Part shown: piece by piece, positions 26,226 to 35,918 of the stretch
Numbering within the stretch: position 1 is the first letter of the stretch
Layout of the letters: every line of letters begins with the position of its first letter
NCBI RefSeq assembly: GCF_015140235.1
Contig: NZ_AP023321.1
Coordinates: 434,001-498,000 of the forward strand
Length of the DNA: 64,000 nt
Source of the DNA: Solibaculum mannosilyticum
GTDB lineage: Bacteria; Bacillota; Clostridia; Oscillospirales; Acutalibacteraceae
Direction: 5' to 3'
Translations under genes and position numbers: made by a program
Notes under the pieces: model-generated
Told to the model about the DNA's origin: nothing
Database searches by the model: none
What the model saw: the letters and a program-made list of their open reading frames with translations, nothing else

Positions 26226-26774
26226 TCAAGCGTTGGAAGAATCATGGGAGAGCCGTCCGATCACCCGCCGGACCGGAGGCAGCAAAATCAGCGCGATGGC
26301 GGCGCCTGCCGCCGAGCTGATCAGGAAAGACGGGATGTACAGCAAAATGCCTGCCTCGGTTCCCAGTACCAGGCGGGAGAGAAAACTCCCTGCTATGGCG
26401 CCTAGGATGCCTGTCCCAACCACTTCGCCGAGGGCGGCAGCCCATGTCTTTTTGGTCAGATGAAAGAGAAGTCCCGCCAAAAGGGCGCCCACCATACTGC
26501 CGGGGAAGGCCATAATGGTACCGGTGCCCAGCAGGACGCGGATGAGAGAGGCCGCAAAGGCCATCACAGTGCCCCAGACAGGGCCCAAAAGTACGCCGGC
26601 ACACACATTGACCATGTGCTGGACCGGCGCGCATTTGGCCACATCAAAGGGGATGACCACCGTACTGGCGCCGACCACAGCGATGGCGGTGAGAAGTGCG
26701 GCGGTCGTGATGCGAAAGAGCGGTGTGGATTTTGCCAGAGTGGAATTGGTTTTAACAGAGCTCAAAGAAAACAC
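26226..26774 (-). CDS. thiW: ECF transporter S component, thiazole-specific
   Basis: 182 residues with about five or six membrane segments. The conserved patch KCAPVQHMVNVCAGVLLGPVWGT is split into KCAPVQHMVN and GVLLGPVWG, typical of ThiW. The start has a polar N-terminal tail of about 20 residues. ThiW is the substrate-binding membrane subunit for uptake of the thiazole precursor and works with the general ECF energising module, which is not in the window. Position between thiC and thiD under the TPP riboswitch supports the substrate. Confidence 0.88.
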   Translation of the reverse strand: MFSLSSVKTNSTLAKSTPLFRITTAALLTAIAVVGASTVVIPFDVAKCAPVQHMVNVCAGVLLGPVWGTVMAFAASLIRVLLGTGTIMAFPGSMVGALLAGLLFHLTKKTWAAALGEVVGTGILGAIAGSFLSRLVLGTEAGILLYIPSFLISSAAGAAIALILLPPVRRVIGRLSHDSSNA

Positions 26775-26804
26775 TCCTTATGGGGACGTCTCAAACAGAG
26801 GAAA

Positions 26805-26829
26805 GGGGAAGGGGACGTGTCCCTTCCCC
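26805..26829 (-). promoter_or_regulatory. Intercistronic hairpin between thiC and thiW
   Basis: GGGGAAGGG and CCCTTCCCC form a 9-bp stem in the 69-base gap between thiC and thiW. On the minus strand it is followed by TTTCC. It may attenuate or stabilise the thiC end of the transcript, giving more ThiC than downstream proteins. Confidence 0.45.
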
Positions 26830-26843
26830 AAACGATCGTAGTT

Positions 26844-28145
26844 TTATTTTAACAGCGTGACGTCTTCACCGCTCATAATGCGGTTCATGTTGCGCATGGC
26901 GCACATATTGCCGCACATGGAGCAGGAATCGTGGAGGGCCGGGGATGAGGAAGCACGGTATTTTTTGGCCTTCTCCGGGTCGATGCACAGCTCGAACTGT
27001 TTGTCCCAATCCAGAGCCTGACGGGCGTCGCTCATCTGATCGTCCCAATCGGAAGCGCCCGGGATGCCTTTGGCGATATCGCCGGCATGAGCGGCGATGC
27101 GGGCGGCCATGATCCCCTCTTTCATGTCGTCCTCATCGGGCAGACGGAGATGTTCGGCAGGGGTGACGTAACAGAGGAAGTCGGCGCCGGTGGCGGCAGC
27201 GATGGCGCCACCAATGGCGCTGGTGATATGATCGTAACCAGGGGCGATGTCGGTGACCAGCGGGCCAAGGACGTAGAAGGGAGCATTGTGGCACAGACGT
27301 TTTTCCAGCATCATATTGGCGGAGATCTGATTGAGCGGCATGTGTCCGGGACCCTCCACCATGACTTGGACCTCTTTGTCCCAAGCCCTCTTGGTCAGCT
27401 CGCCCAGGGTGATGAGCTCCTCCAGCTGGGAGGGATCGGAGGCGTCGGCAATGCAGCCGGGACGGCAGGCGTCGCCCAGGCTGATGGTCACATCGTATTC
27501 CCCGAGAATATCCATGACTTTGTCGTAATATTCATAGAAAGGGTTTTCCTGACCGGTCAACTCCATCCAGGTGAAGAGCAGGGAACCGCCGCGGGATACG
27601 ATCTTGGTCTTGCGGGGATTGTCCTTGAACCGCTGGGCGGTTTTGCGGTTGATGCCGGCGTGGATGGTCATAAAATCCACACCGTCCTTGGCATGGGTCT
27701 CCACCACGCGGAGGAAATCCTCGGCGGTGATGTCCCGAAGATCCTTCTCTAAGAACCCTACGGCATCGTAGATGGGCACAGTGCCCAGCATGGCCGGACA
27801 GGTTTCCACAATCCACTTGCGGAATTCCCGGGTTTTGCCGTAGGAGGAGAGGTCCATAATGGCATCAGCCTTGAGCGCCACAGCGGTATTGACCTTCTGC
27901 TGTTCCAGCTCATAGCTTTGACAATCCCGGCTGATGCCCAGATTGACGTTGATTTTGGTGGTGAGTCCTTCGCCCACACCGGTAGGAGAAATGGAGGTGT
28001 GCAGACGGTTGCACGGGATGGCGATGGTGCCTTTGGCCACGCGCTGGCGTACAATTTCCGGAGAGAGCCCTTCTTTTTTGGCGACGGCTTCCATGGCAGG
28101 GGTCACGATGCCCTGACGAGCGGCGGTAATTTGAGTGTTTGCCAT
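26844..28145 (-). CDS. thiC: Phosphomethylpyrimidine synthase
   Basis: 433 residues from the ATG at 28145 ([12 protein letters not shown]); an ATG four codons earlier sits directly on the AAAGGA site and cannot be used well. ThiC is a radical-SAM enzyme converting aminoimidazole ribotide to HMP phosphate. Visible motifs: NLGISRDC, the DFMTIHAG barrel strand, [22 protein letters not shown], and the C-terminal iron-sulfur cysteines CSMCGNMC. The last cysteine spacing is one residue shorter than in the long ThiC forms, as expected for the short clostridial type. First gene of the operon. Confidence 0.95.
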   Translation of the reverse strand: MANTQITAARQGIVTPAMEAVAKKEGLSPEIVRQRVAKGTIAIPCNRLHTSISPTGVGEGLTTKINVNLGISRDCQSYELEQQKVNTAVALKADAIMDLSSYGKTREFRKWIVETCPAMLGTVPIYDAVGFLEKDLRDITAEDFLRVVETHAKDGVDFMTIHAGINRKTAQRFKDNPRKTKIVSRGGSLLFTWMELTGQENPFYEYYDKVMDILGEYDVTISLGDACRPGCIADASDPSQLEELITLGELTKRAWDKEVQVMVEGPGHMPLNQISANMMLEKRLCHNAPFYVLGPLVTDIAPGYDHITSAIGGAIAAATGADFLCYVTPAEHLRLPDEDDMKEGIMAARIAAHAGDIAKGIPGASDWDDQMSDARQALDWDKQFELCIDPEKAKKYRASSSPALHDSCSMCGNMCAMRNMNRIMSGEDVTLLK

Positions 28146-28206
28146 AGGGTAAAACATCCTTTCTCTGGTCTCATGGATGGGGGATTCCGTCCTTTGCGCA
28201 TTGCAA

Positions 28207-28236
28207 CAAAAAACGCCCTACCGACTGGCAGAGCGA
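28207..28236 (-). terminator. Terminator hairpin of the TPP riboswitch expression platform
   Basis: On the minus strand CGCTCTGCC pairs with GGTAGGGCG (two G-U pairs) around AGTC, followed by TTTTTT. It lies between the TPP aptamer and thiC, so ligand-bound aptamer should favour this terminator and shut the operon off. Confidence 0.8.
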
Positions 28237-28276
28237 GCAAATCAAAACAGCCCTCTAAAGATTCCAAAAGAGCTTT

Positions 28277-28385
28277 TCCTTCGTTCTCCCTACGCCAGTA
28301 TTATCTGGGTCAGGTGGGCGGGTCGAAGCGGTAACAGCTTCCTCTCAACCGGCTTTGCACCAGTTCCCCGGAATCGACTTCATTT
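28277..28385 (-). ncRNA. TPP riboswitch (thi-box)
   Basis: Read on the minus strand the aptamer has GGGGAACTGGTGC near its 5' end and the GTTGAGAGG form of the CUGAGA pyrimidine-sensing loop. It then has CCACCTGACCCAGATAATACTGG and the closing GCGTAGGGAGAACG; these match the ACCUGAUCUGGAUAAUGCCAGCGUAGGGA consensus element by element. It binds thiamine pyrophosphate and lowers thi operon transcription through the terminator at 28207-28236. Confidence 0.95.
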
Positions 28386-28544
28386 TCTTCAGTATACCAC
28401 CATTTTCCCTTCTGTTCAAGAGGCTTTGCTGGGAGAGAAAAGGAGTTGTTGAAAGATCTGGAGGATGAGAAAAGGCTGATGTGCTGCAATATCATCAAAA
28501 ACAACAGAAAGTAAAGAAGAAAAAATCAAAGAATAGGAGAATCG

Positions 28545-28573
28545 TTGCAAATCGGACGGGGGTCTGGTATAAT
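28545..28573 (+). promoter_or_regulatory. Promoter of the small membrane protein gene
   Basis: TTGCAA (28545-28550), 17 bases, TATAAT (28568-28573), with the gene starting 36 bases downstream. Confidence 0.75.
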
Positions 28574-28608
28574 GTCAAACATAGAATTTGATAAAAAGGA
28601 ATGATTTG

Positions 28609-28926
28609 ATGAATAGCAATTCCAAACTCTTCAGTGTTTTATCCTACTTCGGCTTTTTATGGGTGATCGGCTTGGTAGCGGCGCCGCAGGATTCTTATGT
28701 CCGCTTCCATGTCAATCAAGGCCTTGTCCTTTTTCTCTTGGAGATCGTTATCAGTGCAGCCCGGTTTATTTTAGGTTTTATCCCGGTCATCCGTTGGTTT
28801 ACAGGATTGCTCACAGGCCTGCTAGGTATCTTTACCCTCGTGCTGTTTATTATGGGCGTGGTCAATGCAGCTCAGGGCAAGATGAAGCCTTTGCCCATCA
28901 TCGGCGGTATTACGATAGTTCACTGA
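28609..28926 (+). CDS. Small membrane protein, DUF4870/Tic20-like
   Basis: 105 residues from the ATG at 28609, 8 bases after AAAAAGGA; an earlier ATG at 28601 abuts the site. About three hydrophobic segments are present. The PQDSYVRFHVNQGLVLFLLE motif is typical of the DUF4870/Tic20-like small membrane proteins widespread in Firmicutes. No biochemical role is known for these. It is a single gene with its own promoter and a strong terminator. Confidence 0.75.
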   Translation: MNSNSKLFSVLSYFGFLWVIGLVAAPQDSYVRFHVNQGLVLFLLEIVISAARFILGFIPVIRWFTGLLTGLLGIFTLVLFIMGVVNAAQGKMKPLPIIGGITIVH

Positions 28927-28950
28927 TTGTTTTGGAGAATCAACATGCAA

Positions 28951-28989
28951 AAACCTGGGCTTTCCGGTTGGAAAAGCCCAGGTTTTTTT
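28951..28989 (+). terminator. Terminator after the small membrane protein gene
   Basis: AAACCTGGGCTTT and AAAGCCCAGGTTT form a perfect 13-bp stem with a 9-base loop and a run of seven Ts. Confidence 0.92.
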
Positions 28990-29020
28990 GTATAATAGGG
29001 GAGAAGGGAGCGATGCTGTT

Positions 29021-29629
29021 TTGACGCCCAAAATTTTTATTTTAGTCCAGAACAATGGATTTGTCTATCAGAAGGAGGATGGCAAGGAATATAAGACCTT
29101 CCCTGTAGAGGAACCGGGCCGTGTGCCGAACACTCCTTTTTATTATTATCTGTTGGATACCGGCAAGACGATCCAAAAGCAGGTCACGAAGCTGCTCAAG
29201 AAGGAGTCCAATTCCATCTTCAAGCCCAACTTCTACGTCTGTTTGCCCGACGATGCCATTGAAACCGACCGCAATCTCCTGCTGGGATTTTTTTATGGAT
29301 GCGGCGCGGGTATCATCCATTGGGGAGAACAGTGTCAATATATGGGAAGCAAGGGCGAGAGCTATCTGAGCTTATCCCGGTCGGATCGGGCTATCATCCT
29401 GCGGTATGTAAAGCAGGGAGAGATTCTGGCCACACGGTATTACGATAAAGCTTTTTCGGATGCCTCTTGCATGAAGCGGGATATGTTTGACCTTCATCCC
29501 GACTGCCAGACAGGGACATTGCCGGTTATGATCTACGATCCGGAGGATGCTCTGACCTCATTTTATTGTCTTGGACAGAAGGTAGAGCTTTCGCAGCTGA
29601 TGGAGCGTTTTGAAAACGCGTGGAAGTAA
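29021..29629 (+). CDS. Protein of unknown function
   Basis: About 202 residues from the TTG at 29021, with GAGAAGGGAG 10 bases upstream and a TATAAT at 28991-28996 directly behind the previous terminator. The protein is soluble-looking and mixed alpha/beta, with no signal peptide or membrane segment. Noted features are the start TPKIFILVQNNGFVYQ, aromatic PFYYYLLD, and FYVCLPDD followed by LLLGFFYGCGAGIIHWGEQ. I do not recognise a family. It is a single gene and faces a GNAT gene across a shared terminator. Confidence 0.7.
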   Translation: MTPKIFILVQNNGFVYQKEDGKEYKTFPVEEPGRVPNTPFYYYLLDTGKTIQKQVTKLLKKESNSIFKPNFYVCLPDDAIETDRNLLLGFFYGCGAGIIHWGEQCQYMGSKGESYLSLSRSDRAIILRYVKQGEILATRYYDKAFSDASCMKRDMFDLHPDCQTGTLPVMIYDPEDALTSFYCLGQKVELSQLMERFENAWK

Positions 29630-29632
29630 GAC

Positions 29633-29670
29633 AAAGACACCCAATCCTTATTGTGGATGGGTGTCTTTTT
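29633..29670. terminator. Shared terminator between the unknown gene and the GNAT gene
   Basis: AAAGACACCCAATCC pairs with GGATGGGTGTCTTT (one mismatch) around a short loop, with TTTTT on the plus side and As on the other. The GNAT stop codon lies inside it. Confidence 0.85.
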
Positions 29671-30178
29671 CTTTGGCAGCGCAGAATACAAGATGGGGCA
29701 TATCCACGCCATAATAGTGCTTGACAAACTGGCCGCAGATGGACATCCCATTGCGCATGGCGACCTTCTGGGAGGGGAGATTGGTATCCCGGATGATGGA
29801 ATAGACCCGGTCAGCGTTGAGTGTCTGGAAGGCGTACTGTTTACAGGCGACGGCGGCTTCGGTCGCATATCCCTTGTGCCAACAGTCCTTACGGAACAGA
29901 TATCCCACTTCCAATACCCATTGTCCGTCCCAGCCCTGCATGGTGATACCGCATTGGCCAATCATATCCCCTGTGCTCTTTAGAAGGACGGCCCACAATC
30001 CAAAGCCGTCTTGACGGTACCGGTGGATTTGCTGATCCAGCCACCGTTGGACCTCCTCATCGGAAAAGGCGTGTTCATAGGCCGTCATGACTTCGGGATC
30101 CTGTAGGATAGCGCACAGGGCAGGATAATCATCCTGCGTCATTTCCCGAAGCGCAAGGCGTTCGGTCTCTAAGATCAT
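29648..30178 (-). CDS. GNAT N-acetyltransferase, RimJ/RimL-like
   Basis: 176 residues. It starts MILETERLALREMTQDDYPAL, the usual opening of this subfamily. The acetyl-CoA-binding region is CWHKGYATEAAVACKQYAF, followed by RDTNLPSQKVAMRNGM. It acetylates an amine using acetyl-CoA; the substrate is unknown. It is a distinct paralogue of the enzyme at 2418-3014. An AAAAGGAGGAAG site precedes the ATG. It is a single gene. Confidence 0.88.
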   Translation of the reverse strand: MILETERLALREMTQDDYPALCAILQDPEVMTAYEHAFSDEEVQRWLDQQIHRYRQDGFGLWAVLLKSTGDMIGQCGITMQGWDGQWVLEVGYLFRKDCWHKGYATEAAVACKQYAFQTLNADRVYSIIRDTNLPSQKVAMRNGMSICGQFVKHYYGVDMPHLVFCAAKEKDTHPQ

Positions 30179-30266
30179 AAAAAACTTCCTCCTTTTGGAA
30201 GATGGATCAAAAAAGCTTTCTTACTATAACACATCCTTCCGCCAAAGCCAATCAGTATTTTGAGAG

Positions 30267-30320
30267 AAAAACGTGTGGGGCCTCGATCCACTCAAGCGGA
30301 CAAGGCCCCACACGTTTTTA
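30267..30320 (-). terminator. Terminator of the beta-rich surface protein gene
   Basis: AAAACGTGTGGGGCCT and AGGCCCCACACGTTTT (small mismatches near the loop) form a long stem between the 30385 stop and the GNAT promoter. T-rich tails occur on both sides. Confidence 0.82.
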
Positions 30321-30384
30321 TTTGTGTCAAAGAAAAGAATCTCGATGGGATGTTACAGAGGCAATCCCTTATGTATGGACGTTC

Positions 30385-33300
30385 TTATTGAGATTTTTTC
30401 TTTTTCAGGATAGCCAGTGTCAAACCGGAAGCGGCCAACAATCCCGCCATTCCAGCTACCGGGGAGGACTCGCCTGTGGAGGGATTGGAAGTGCTTCCAC
30501 CCTGTGTACTACCCTGAGAAGAATCATCGCCGGTATTTTGACCCGGTGTCTGAGAACCTTCGTTTTCACCCGGCTGTTCGGGATCTTGATCGTCGGGCTC
30601 CTGGGAGGGCTCCTGTTTTTTCTCCAGTTGCTTCTGGGCGGCCTCAAGATCGCTCACAGCTTGATCCACCTGATCCTGTGTGGCGTCGTTGTCGTCCAAA
30701 ACGGCTTGAGCATCGGCAATGGCTTCTTGCAGAACCGTCCAGGATTCAGCGGTATAATCGGCTTCATTGAGCTCTTTGAGCTGGGAGAGGAGATCCTTTA
30801 AAACTGATTTGTCCGACTTCAAGGTGACGACGGCCGAACCAACGGGGTCTCCATCGCCGCCCTTGAGCACGGGATTCTTGGTGGTCACGATAACCGATTC
30901 CCCTACGGCATCGCCGCCTTTGTCCTGGCCGACGATCAGCTTGATGGAATCACCGCCTGTGCTCTCCAGTTCGGCTACGGTGATCTTACCGGTGCCGTCG
31001 ATGGCATTTCCGCCAGGGCCGTCTACACCGACGCCGCCTTTCGCGATGAGCTTACCTTCGCCGGAGATGACGCCGTTGTTCAAATAGACGCCGATGCCGC
31101 CGTTCCAGCCGGGACCGTACAGCTCATCGCCGCCGCCGATGGCCGTCAGAACGCTTCCTTCCGGAATGACCAATTGACCGTTTACCTGTAAAGCAGTTTG
31201 GCCGGGTTCGTCTCCATGGCCGCATTCCGCTTCAATGGTATTGATGCCCTGTGCTGTGACGGTGCCATTTACAATGACAACCGTATCCACCACTTCTTTG
31301 CCCGAACCGTCGGTCAGGAAGCGGCCGTTGGAGACGATGTCGGCGTCCTTGAGAACACTTCCGTCGTTCAGGATCAGCTGATCCACCAGGCCGGCGGAAT
31401 GATCCATGGAGAAGGTGCCGCCGTTTACCTCAATGGTTCCGTAAGCCACCGAGTCGCGCAGGGTAAGGGAGCCGCCCTTTTCCACAATGATTTTGACGCT
31501 GCTGTAGACCTTGATGTTTTCCAGCGTGACATCACAGCCATCCGGAATGACCAATGTGTCAGTGCCGATCGACTTGTTGTTGCCTATGATGCCGTAGAGA
31601 CCGGATTCATGGGAGCCATAGATGGTCTTCAGATAGGTGGGGACCACTGCATTATCGCTGTTCCAGATCTCGTAGGGCTCCATATCCCATGTGGACTGAG
31701 AACCGTCTAAGGTTTCAAACTGACCCTTCAAGGTTTCGTCGCCGGTGTAGATGCGGAGCTCCACTTGATTGCTGGTCACGACCTGTCCCTTGTCCTTCAA
31801 GGTGACCGAGACATAATAGGTTCCGGCTTTTTCCGGAGTGCCGGAGACCGAAATCTGATCAAAGAGCCAGCTTGCAGTCATACCGCTTCCTTCGGGAGAG
31901 AGGCTGACCTCCAATTCAGCATCGGAATTGCCCTGCATGTAGTCGTAGTAGTTGACCTTTTCTCCGTCCCCCTCTGCGACGTAGACATCCAGATAATCCG
32001 AGTAACCGCTCTGTCCGGCTGTCACGCAGTCCAGCTGACCCTCTACGCTGACGGTCAAGGGCTGGTTGACAGACACCTGGACGGTGTCGGAGACATCGGT
32101 ATCCCCTTGAGCTTTTGCCGTCAGGGTGACGTCGACCGTGCCGGCCTTGGTAGGCGTGCCGGACAAAACGATCTTACCCTCTTTTACTTCGGCTCGAATT
32201 CCCATATCGGACGGCGAGACCTCCACCGTCACATCGGCCTGGTCCTTGTTGGAGCCGCTGACCTCGTAGGAGATTTCCCCGGCGTACTGGGTTCCGACAA
32301 CCGCATCCTGAACGTCGGACTTGTGGATGACCACGCCCAACGGGATATGAGCTTCAGAAGGTGTTCCCAGATTTTCCGGTTCCTTGGTGCCGTTGATGTA
32401 CTCTGCGGCGCCGTTGTTTTCGATTTTGCCGTTTTTGAAGGTACAATTGTCAAACACAGCGGTTCCGTTGTTGACGATGGTATCGGAAAAACTGCAATTC
32501 ACGAATTGAACCGTAGCGCCTTCCGGAATGGTGAAAGCCTTCTCCTTCATTCTGAAATCGATGCTTCTGACGGTGGTATTGCTTCCCGCCTCAAACGAGA
32601 AGGTTTCGTCATTGAGGTTATTGCCAAGGGTTCTCACCTTTTCGCCTTCGTCGTAGAAGATGTTGCCGATCTGCCATCCCATGAGAGTTTTCACCTGGGA
32701 GGGAAGGACAGTATTGCCGACGCTGGACATGTTGTAGGCGATTTTTACAACGTTGTTGGAGCCGAGGCTGGAGGCCAAGATTTCGTCCAAGTCGTACGGA
32801 TTGCTGTCGTCAATGATGAGCTCGCCGCCGATCGGCTGCTGAGGTTCGACGGTATTCTCCGGTTCGGAAGTGGTTCCGGTATAAGAGGCGTTGCCGTGGT
32901 TCTCGATCTGGCCGTTGCCAAAGGTGCAGTTGTGAAAGGTAGCGTTGCCGTAGTTTACAATGGTGCTGTTAAAGCTGCAATTTTCAAAATTGACGGTGAC
33001 GCCGGCGGGAATGGTGATGCTCTTTTCCGGCATTTTGAAGCGGATGCTTTTCACAGTGACATTGCTGCCCTCTTCAAAGGTGAAGGCAGCGCCTTGGATG
33101 TTGTTGCCCAGCTGTCGTTCGGTTTCGTATTCTTCGGGCTCAAAGAAATTGCCGGTTTTCCAACCGGTCAACAGAGTCACTTGTTTGGGAAGAACCGTCT
33201 GGCCGACGCCGGTCAGATCGACGCCGATTTTAATAGTCGGACTATCTCCCAGACCGCTCTTGATGAGGCTGTCCAAATTGAAGGAGTTGTCATCGATCAC

Positions 33301-33459
33301 CAGCTCATTGCTTGCACGATTCACGCTTTGGCTATCCAATGCCGAGGCCGAGTTAGGACATGTTTCACTGCCTGCTGCGCTGACGGTGGAGACAGGAGTT
33401 GTCCCAGCTACCAGAAGGACAGCGCACATAGCGCTTACGAATGTTTTCCAGTTCTTCAT
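30385..33459 (-). CDS. Sortase-type surface protein with duplicated N-terminal domain
   Basis: 1024 residues. The signal peptide covers about 1-29. Two related domains of about 150 residues each follow (about 51-200 and 211-357). Each opens with ELxIDD..LD and has the pattern of short strand repeats ending GNATF or GTAVF, like a small beta helix. Next come Ig-like putative domains (SGTPTKAGTVDVTLTAK and SGTPEKAGTYYVSVTLK), a longer stretch of beta-helix-like repeats, and a FIVAR-type helical domain (about 883-945). The tail is rich in Pro, Gln, Glu, Ser and Gly, and the sorting signal is NPSTGES, a hydrophobic helix and KKKKSQ. It is probably anchored to the wall; binding partner unknown. An AGGAGG site precedes the ATG. 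Confidence 0.8.
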   Translation of the reverse strand: MKNWKTFVSAMCAVLLVAGTTPVSTVSAAGSETCPNSASALDSQSVNRASNELVIDDNSFNLDSLIKSGLGDSPTIKIGVDLTGVGQTVLPKQVTLLTGWKTGNFFEPEEYETERQLGNNIQGAAFTFEEGSNVTVKSIRFKMPEKSITIPAGVTVNFENCSFNSTIVNYGNATFHNCTFGNGQIENHGNASYTGTTSEPENTVEPQQPIGGELIIDDSNPYDLDEILASSLGSNNVVKIAYNMSSVGNTVLPSQVKTLMGWQIGNIFYDEGEKVRTLGNNLNDETFSFEAGSNTTVRSIDFRMKEKAFTIPEGATVQFVNCSFSDTIVNNGTAVFDNCTFKNGKIENNGAAEYINGTKEPENLGTPSEAHIPLGVVIHKSDVQDAVVGTQYAGEISYEVSGSNKDQADVTVEVSPSDMGIRAEVKEGKIVLSGTPTKAGTVDVTLTAKAQGDTDVSDTVQVSVNQPLTVSVEGQLDCVTAGQSGYSDYLDVYVAEGDGEKVNYYDYMQGNSDAELEVSLSPEGSGMTASWLFDQISVSGTPEKAGTYYVSVTLKDKGQVVTSNQVELRIYTGDETLKGQFETLDGSQSTWDMEPYEIWNSDNAVVPTYLKTIYGSHESGLYGIIGNNKSIGTDTLVIPDGCDVTLENIKVYSSVKIIVEKGGSLTLRDSVAYGTIEVNGGTFSMDHSAGLVDQLILNDGSVLKDADIVSNGRFLTDGSGKEVVDTVVIVNGTVTAQGINTIEAECGHGDEPGQTALQVNGQLVIPEGSVLTAIGGGDELYGPGWNGGIGVYLNNGVISGEGKLIAKGGVGVDGPGGNAIDGTGKITVAELESTGGDSIKLIVGQDKGGDAVGESVIVTTKNPVLKGGDGDPVGSAVVTLKSDKSVLKDLLSQLKELNEADYTAESWTVLQEAIADAQAVLDDNDATQDQVDQAVSDLEAAQKQLEKKQEPSQEPDDQDPEQPGENEGSQTPGQNTGDDSSQGSTQGGSTSNPSTGESSPVAGMAGLLAASGLTLAILKKKKSQ

Positions 33460-33735
33460 ATTTTTCCTCCTATCCTGGTTAGTTAATACTAACTGATCTG
33501 CTAAATTACGGTATCACACTTTTTCTAGGCTGTCAACGTTGGTAAATTATTCCGGGGGAAAATCTAAAAAACAGAAAATTTTCTATATCATCAGTGTAAA
33601 TAAAATATGGAATTTAACCCATATTTGCAAAAGGATATCAGAACTTTTCAGTAGAGCCCATATGGAAAAATTACTCATCCAGGAACAACAAAGTTTTCCT
33701 TTTTCAGATTAAGACAGGTCTTGTGAAACTGTTCA

Positions 33736-33764
33736 TTGACAGTTCCAAATGCAAAAGATATAAT
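33736..33764 (+). promoter_or_regulatory. Consensus promoter of ribU
   Basis: TTGACA (33736-33741), 17 bases, TATAAT (33759-33764), ending 24 bases before the FMN aptamer. The rest of 33460-33735 is AT-rich and holds no gene that I can see, apart from a short inverted repeat (GTTAGT / ACTAAC, 33478-33493) upstream of the reverse-strand surface gene. Confidence 0.9.
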
Positions 33765-33787
33765 AACGGAAGACAAATGAATAGAAG

Positions 33788-33898
33788 TGTCTTCGGGGCA
33801 GGGTGAAATTCCCGATTGGCGGTAAAGTCCGCGAGCGTTAAACGCATGATTTGGTGTAATTCCAAAACCAACAGTATAGTCTGGATGAAAGAAGATAG
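33788..33898 (+). ncRNA. FMN riboswitch (RFN element)
   Basis: The conserved blocks appear in order: TCTTCGGGGCAGGGTGAAA, TTCCCGATTGGCGGTAAAG, TCCGCGAGC, a variable arm, TTTGGTGTAATTCCAAAACC, ACAGTATAGTCTGGATG, and the closing GAAAGAAGAT. It binds flavin mononucleotide and controls ribU by premature termination. Confidence 0.97.
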
Positions 33899-33954
33899 GA
33901 TTAGCTTTCCACAGTTTGTAGCAAAGCTATATTTTTCTGTGGTCTAATTGTTAT

Positions 33955-33995
33955 TTAACACCTGAAGGGCATTTTCTTTCAGGTGTTAATTTTTT
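33955..33995 (+). terminator. Terminator of the FMN riboswitch expression platform
   Basis: TTAACACCTGAA and TTCAGGTGTTAA form a 12-bp stem followed by TTTTTT, just before the ribU ribosome binding site. The upstream segment 33901-33950 could form a competing fold when FMN is absent. Confidence 0.88.
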
Positions 33996-34017
33996 AGGCT
34001 ATGGAGGAAAAACAAAC

Positions 34018-34662
34018 ATGAACAGCAGAACAAAGAAAATCACAACTACGGCTATACTATGCGCCATTACTTATGTTGTAATGGCTGTCGGAAGAGTTCC
34101 CGTCGTCTTATTTTTGAAGTATGACCCGTCAGATATTATCGTCACATTAGGTGGCCTGATCTGGGGACCGATGACTTCTTGTATTGTAGCAATTGTTGTA
34201 GCCATGATCGAAATGATAACCGTCAGTGACACAGGGATTTTAGGATGTATCATGAACATAGTCCAATCTCTTTCATTTGCTTGTACGGTGGCTGTTATCT
34301 ATAAGAAGAAGCGGACCTTATCCGGTGCAGTTATTGGGTTGGTCAGCGGGTGTATCATATCAACAGCTGTTATGATGTTGTGGAATTACTTAATTACACC
34401 GCTCTATATGGGATATCCGAGAGAAGCGGTCGTAGAATTATTGCTTCCAGCCTTTTTGCCATTTAATTTATTAAAAGGTGGACTAAATGCAGCCTTCACA
34501 TATTTATTGTATCGGCCTGTAACTGCCGCATTGAGAAAAAGCGGTTATATTTCCACAGCGGAAAGAGAACAGCGCACAAGGCATACAGGCCTCTTTTTAT
34601 TGGCAATTATGATTGCTATTACTTGCATTCTATTTATTTTAGCTATGAATGGAATGATATAA
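34018..34662 (+). CDS. ribU: Riboflavin ECF transporter S component
   Basis: 214 residues with about six membrane segments. The start is KKITTTAILCAITYVVMAVG, then FLKYDPSDIIVTLGGLIWGP, the region of RibU that lines the flavin site. A conserved LLPAFLPFNLLKGGLNAAF segment follows. It binds riboflavin on the outside and works with the general ECF ATPase module. The FMN riboswitch directly upstream fixes the substrate. GGAGG precedes the ATG, five bases after the leader terminator. A C-terminal extension with one more hydrophobic segment is present. Confidence 0.93.
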   Translation: MNSRTKKITTTAILCAITYVVMAVGRVPVVLFLKYDPSDIIVTLGGLIWGPMTSCIVAIVVAMIEMITVSDTGILGCIMNIVQSLSFACTVAVIYKKKRTLSGAVIGLVSGCIISTAVMMLWNYLITPLYMGYPREAVVELLLPAFLPFNLLKGGLNAAFTYLLYRPVTAALRKSGYISTAEREQRTRHTGLFLLAIMIAITCILFILAMNGMI

Positions 34663-34688
34663 CTTGAAACAGCTGAAAAGCATAAAAA

Positions 34689-34736
34689 ATACCTCTTTCT
34701 GGCCGTACAAAGGCGGACAGAAAGAGGTATCATTTT
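34689..34736. terminator. Bidirectional terminator between ribU and gap
   Basis: ATACCTCTTTCTG and CAGAAAGAGGTAT form a 13-bp stem with a 16-base loop. ATTTT follows on the plus side and an A run precedes it, so it suits both converging genes. Confidence 0.85.
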
Positions 34737-34796
34737 GTGTTTTGTTCTCAGCAGTACTATTCACTGCCGCAGAGCCACTCAACCAAAGGGACAGAC

Positions 34797-35878
<1,082 letters not shown>

Positions 35879-35918
35879 GCTGTTTGTACTACTTTTAACT
35901 TAATCTTTGCAATTTGTC

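Noticed and set aside
31765-33486. Open frame of 573 codons on the plus strand opposite the sortase-type surface protein
   Set aside because: A mirror of the real minus-strand gene, with no start signal or domain pattern.
33478-33493. GTTAGT-TAAT-ACTAAC inverted repeat, reminiscent of a FapR box (TTAGTA..TACTAA)
   Set aside because: The spacing is three bases too short for a FapR site and it lies before a surface-protein gene, not a lipid gene. It may be a local operator, but no regulator can be named.
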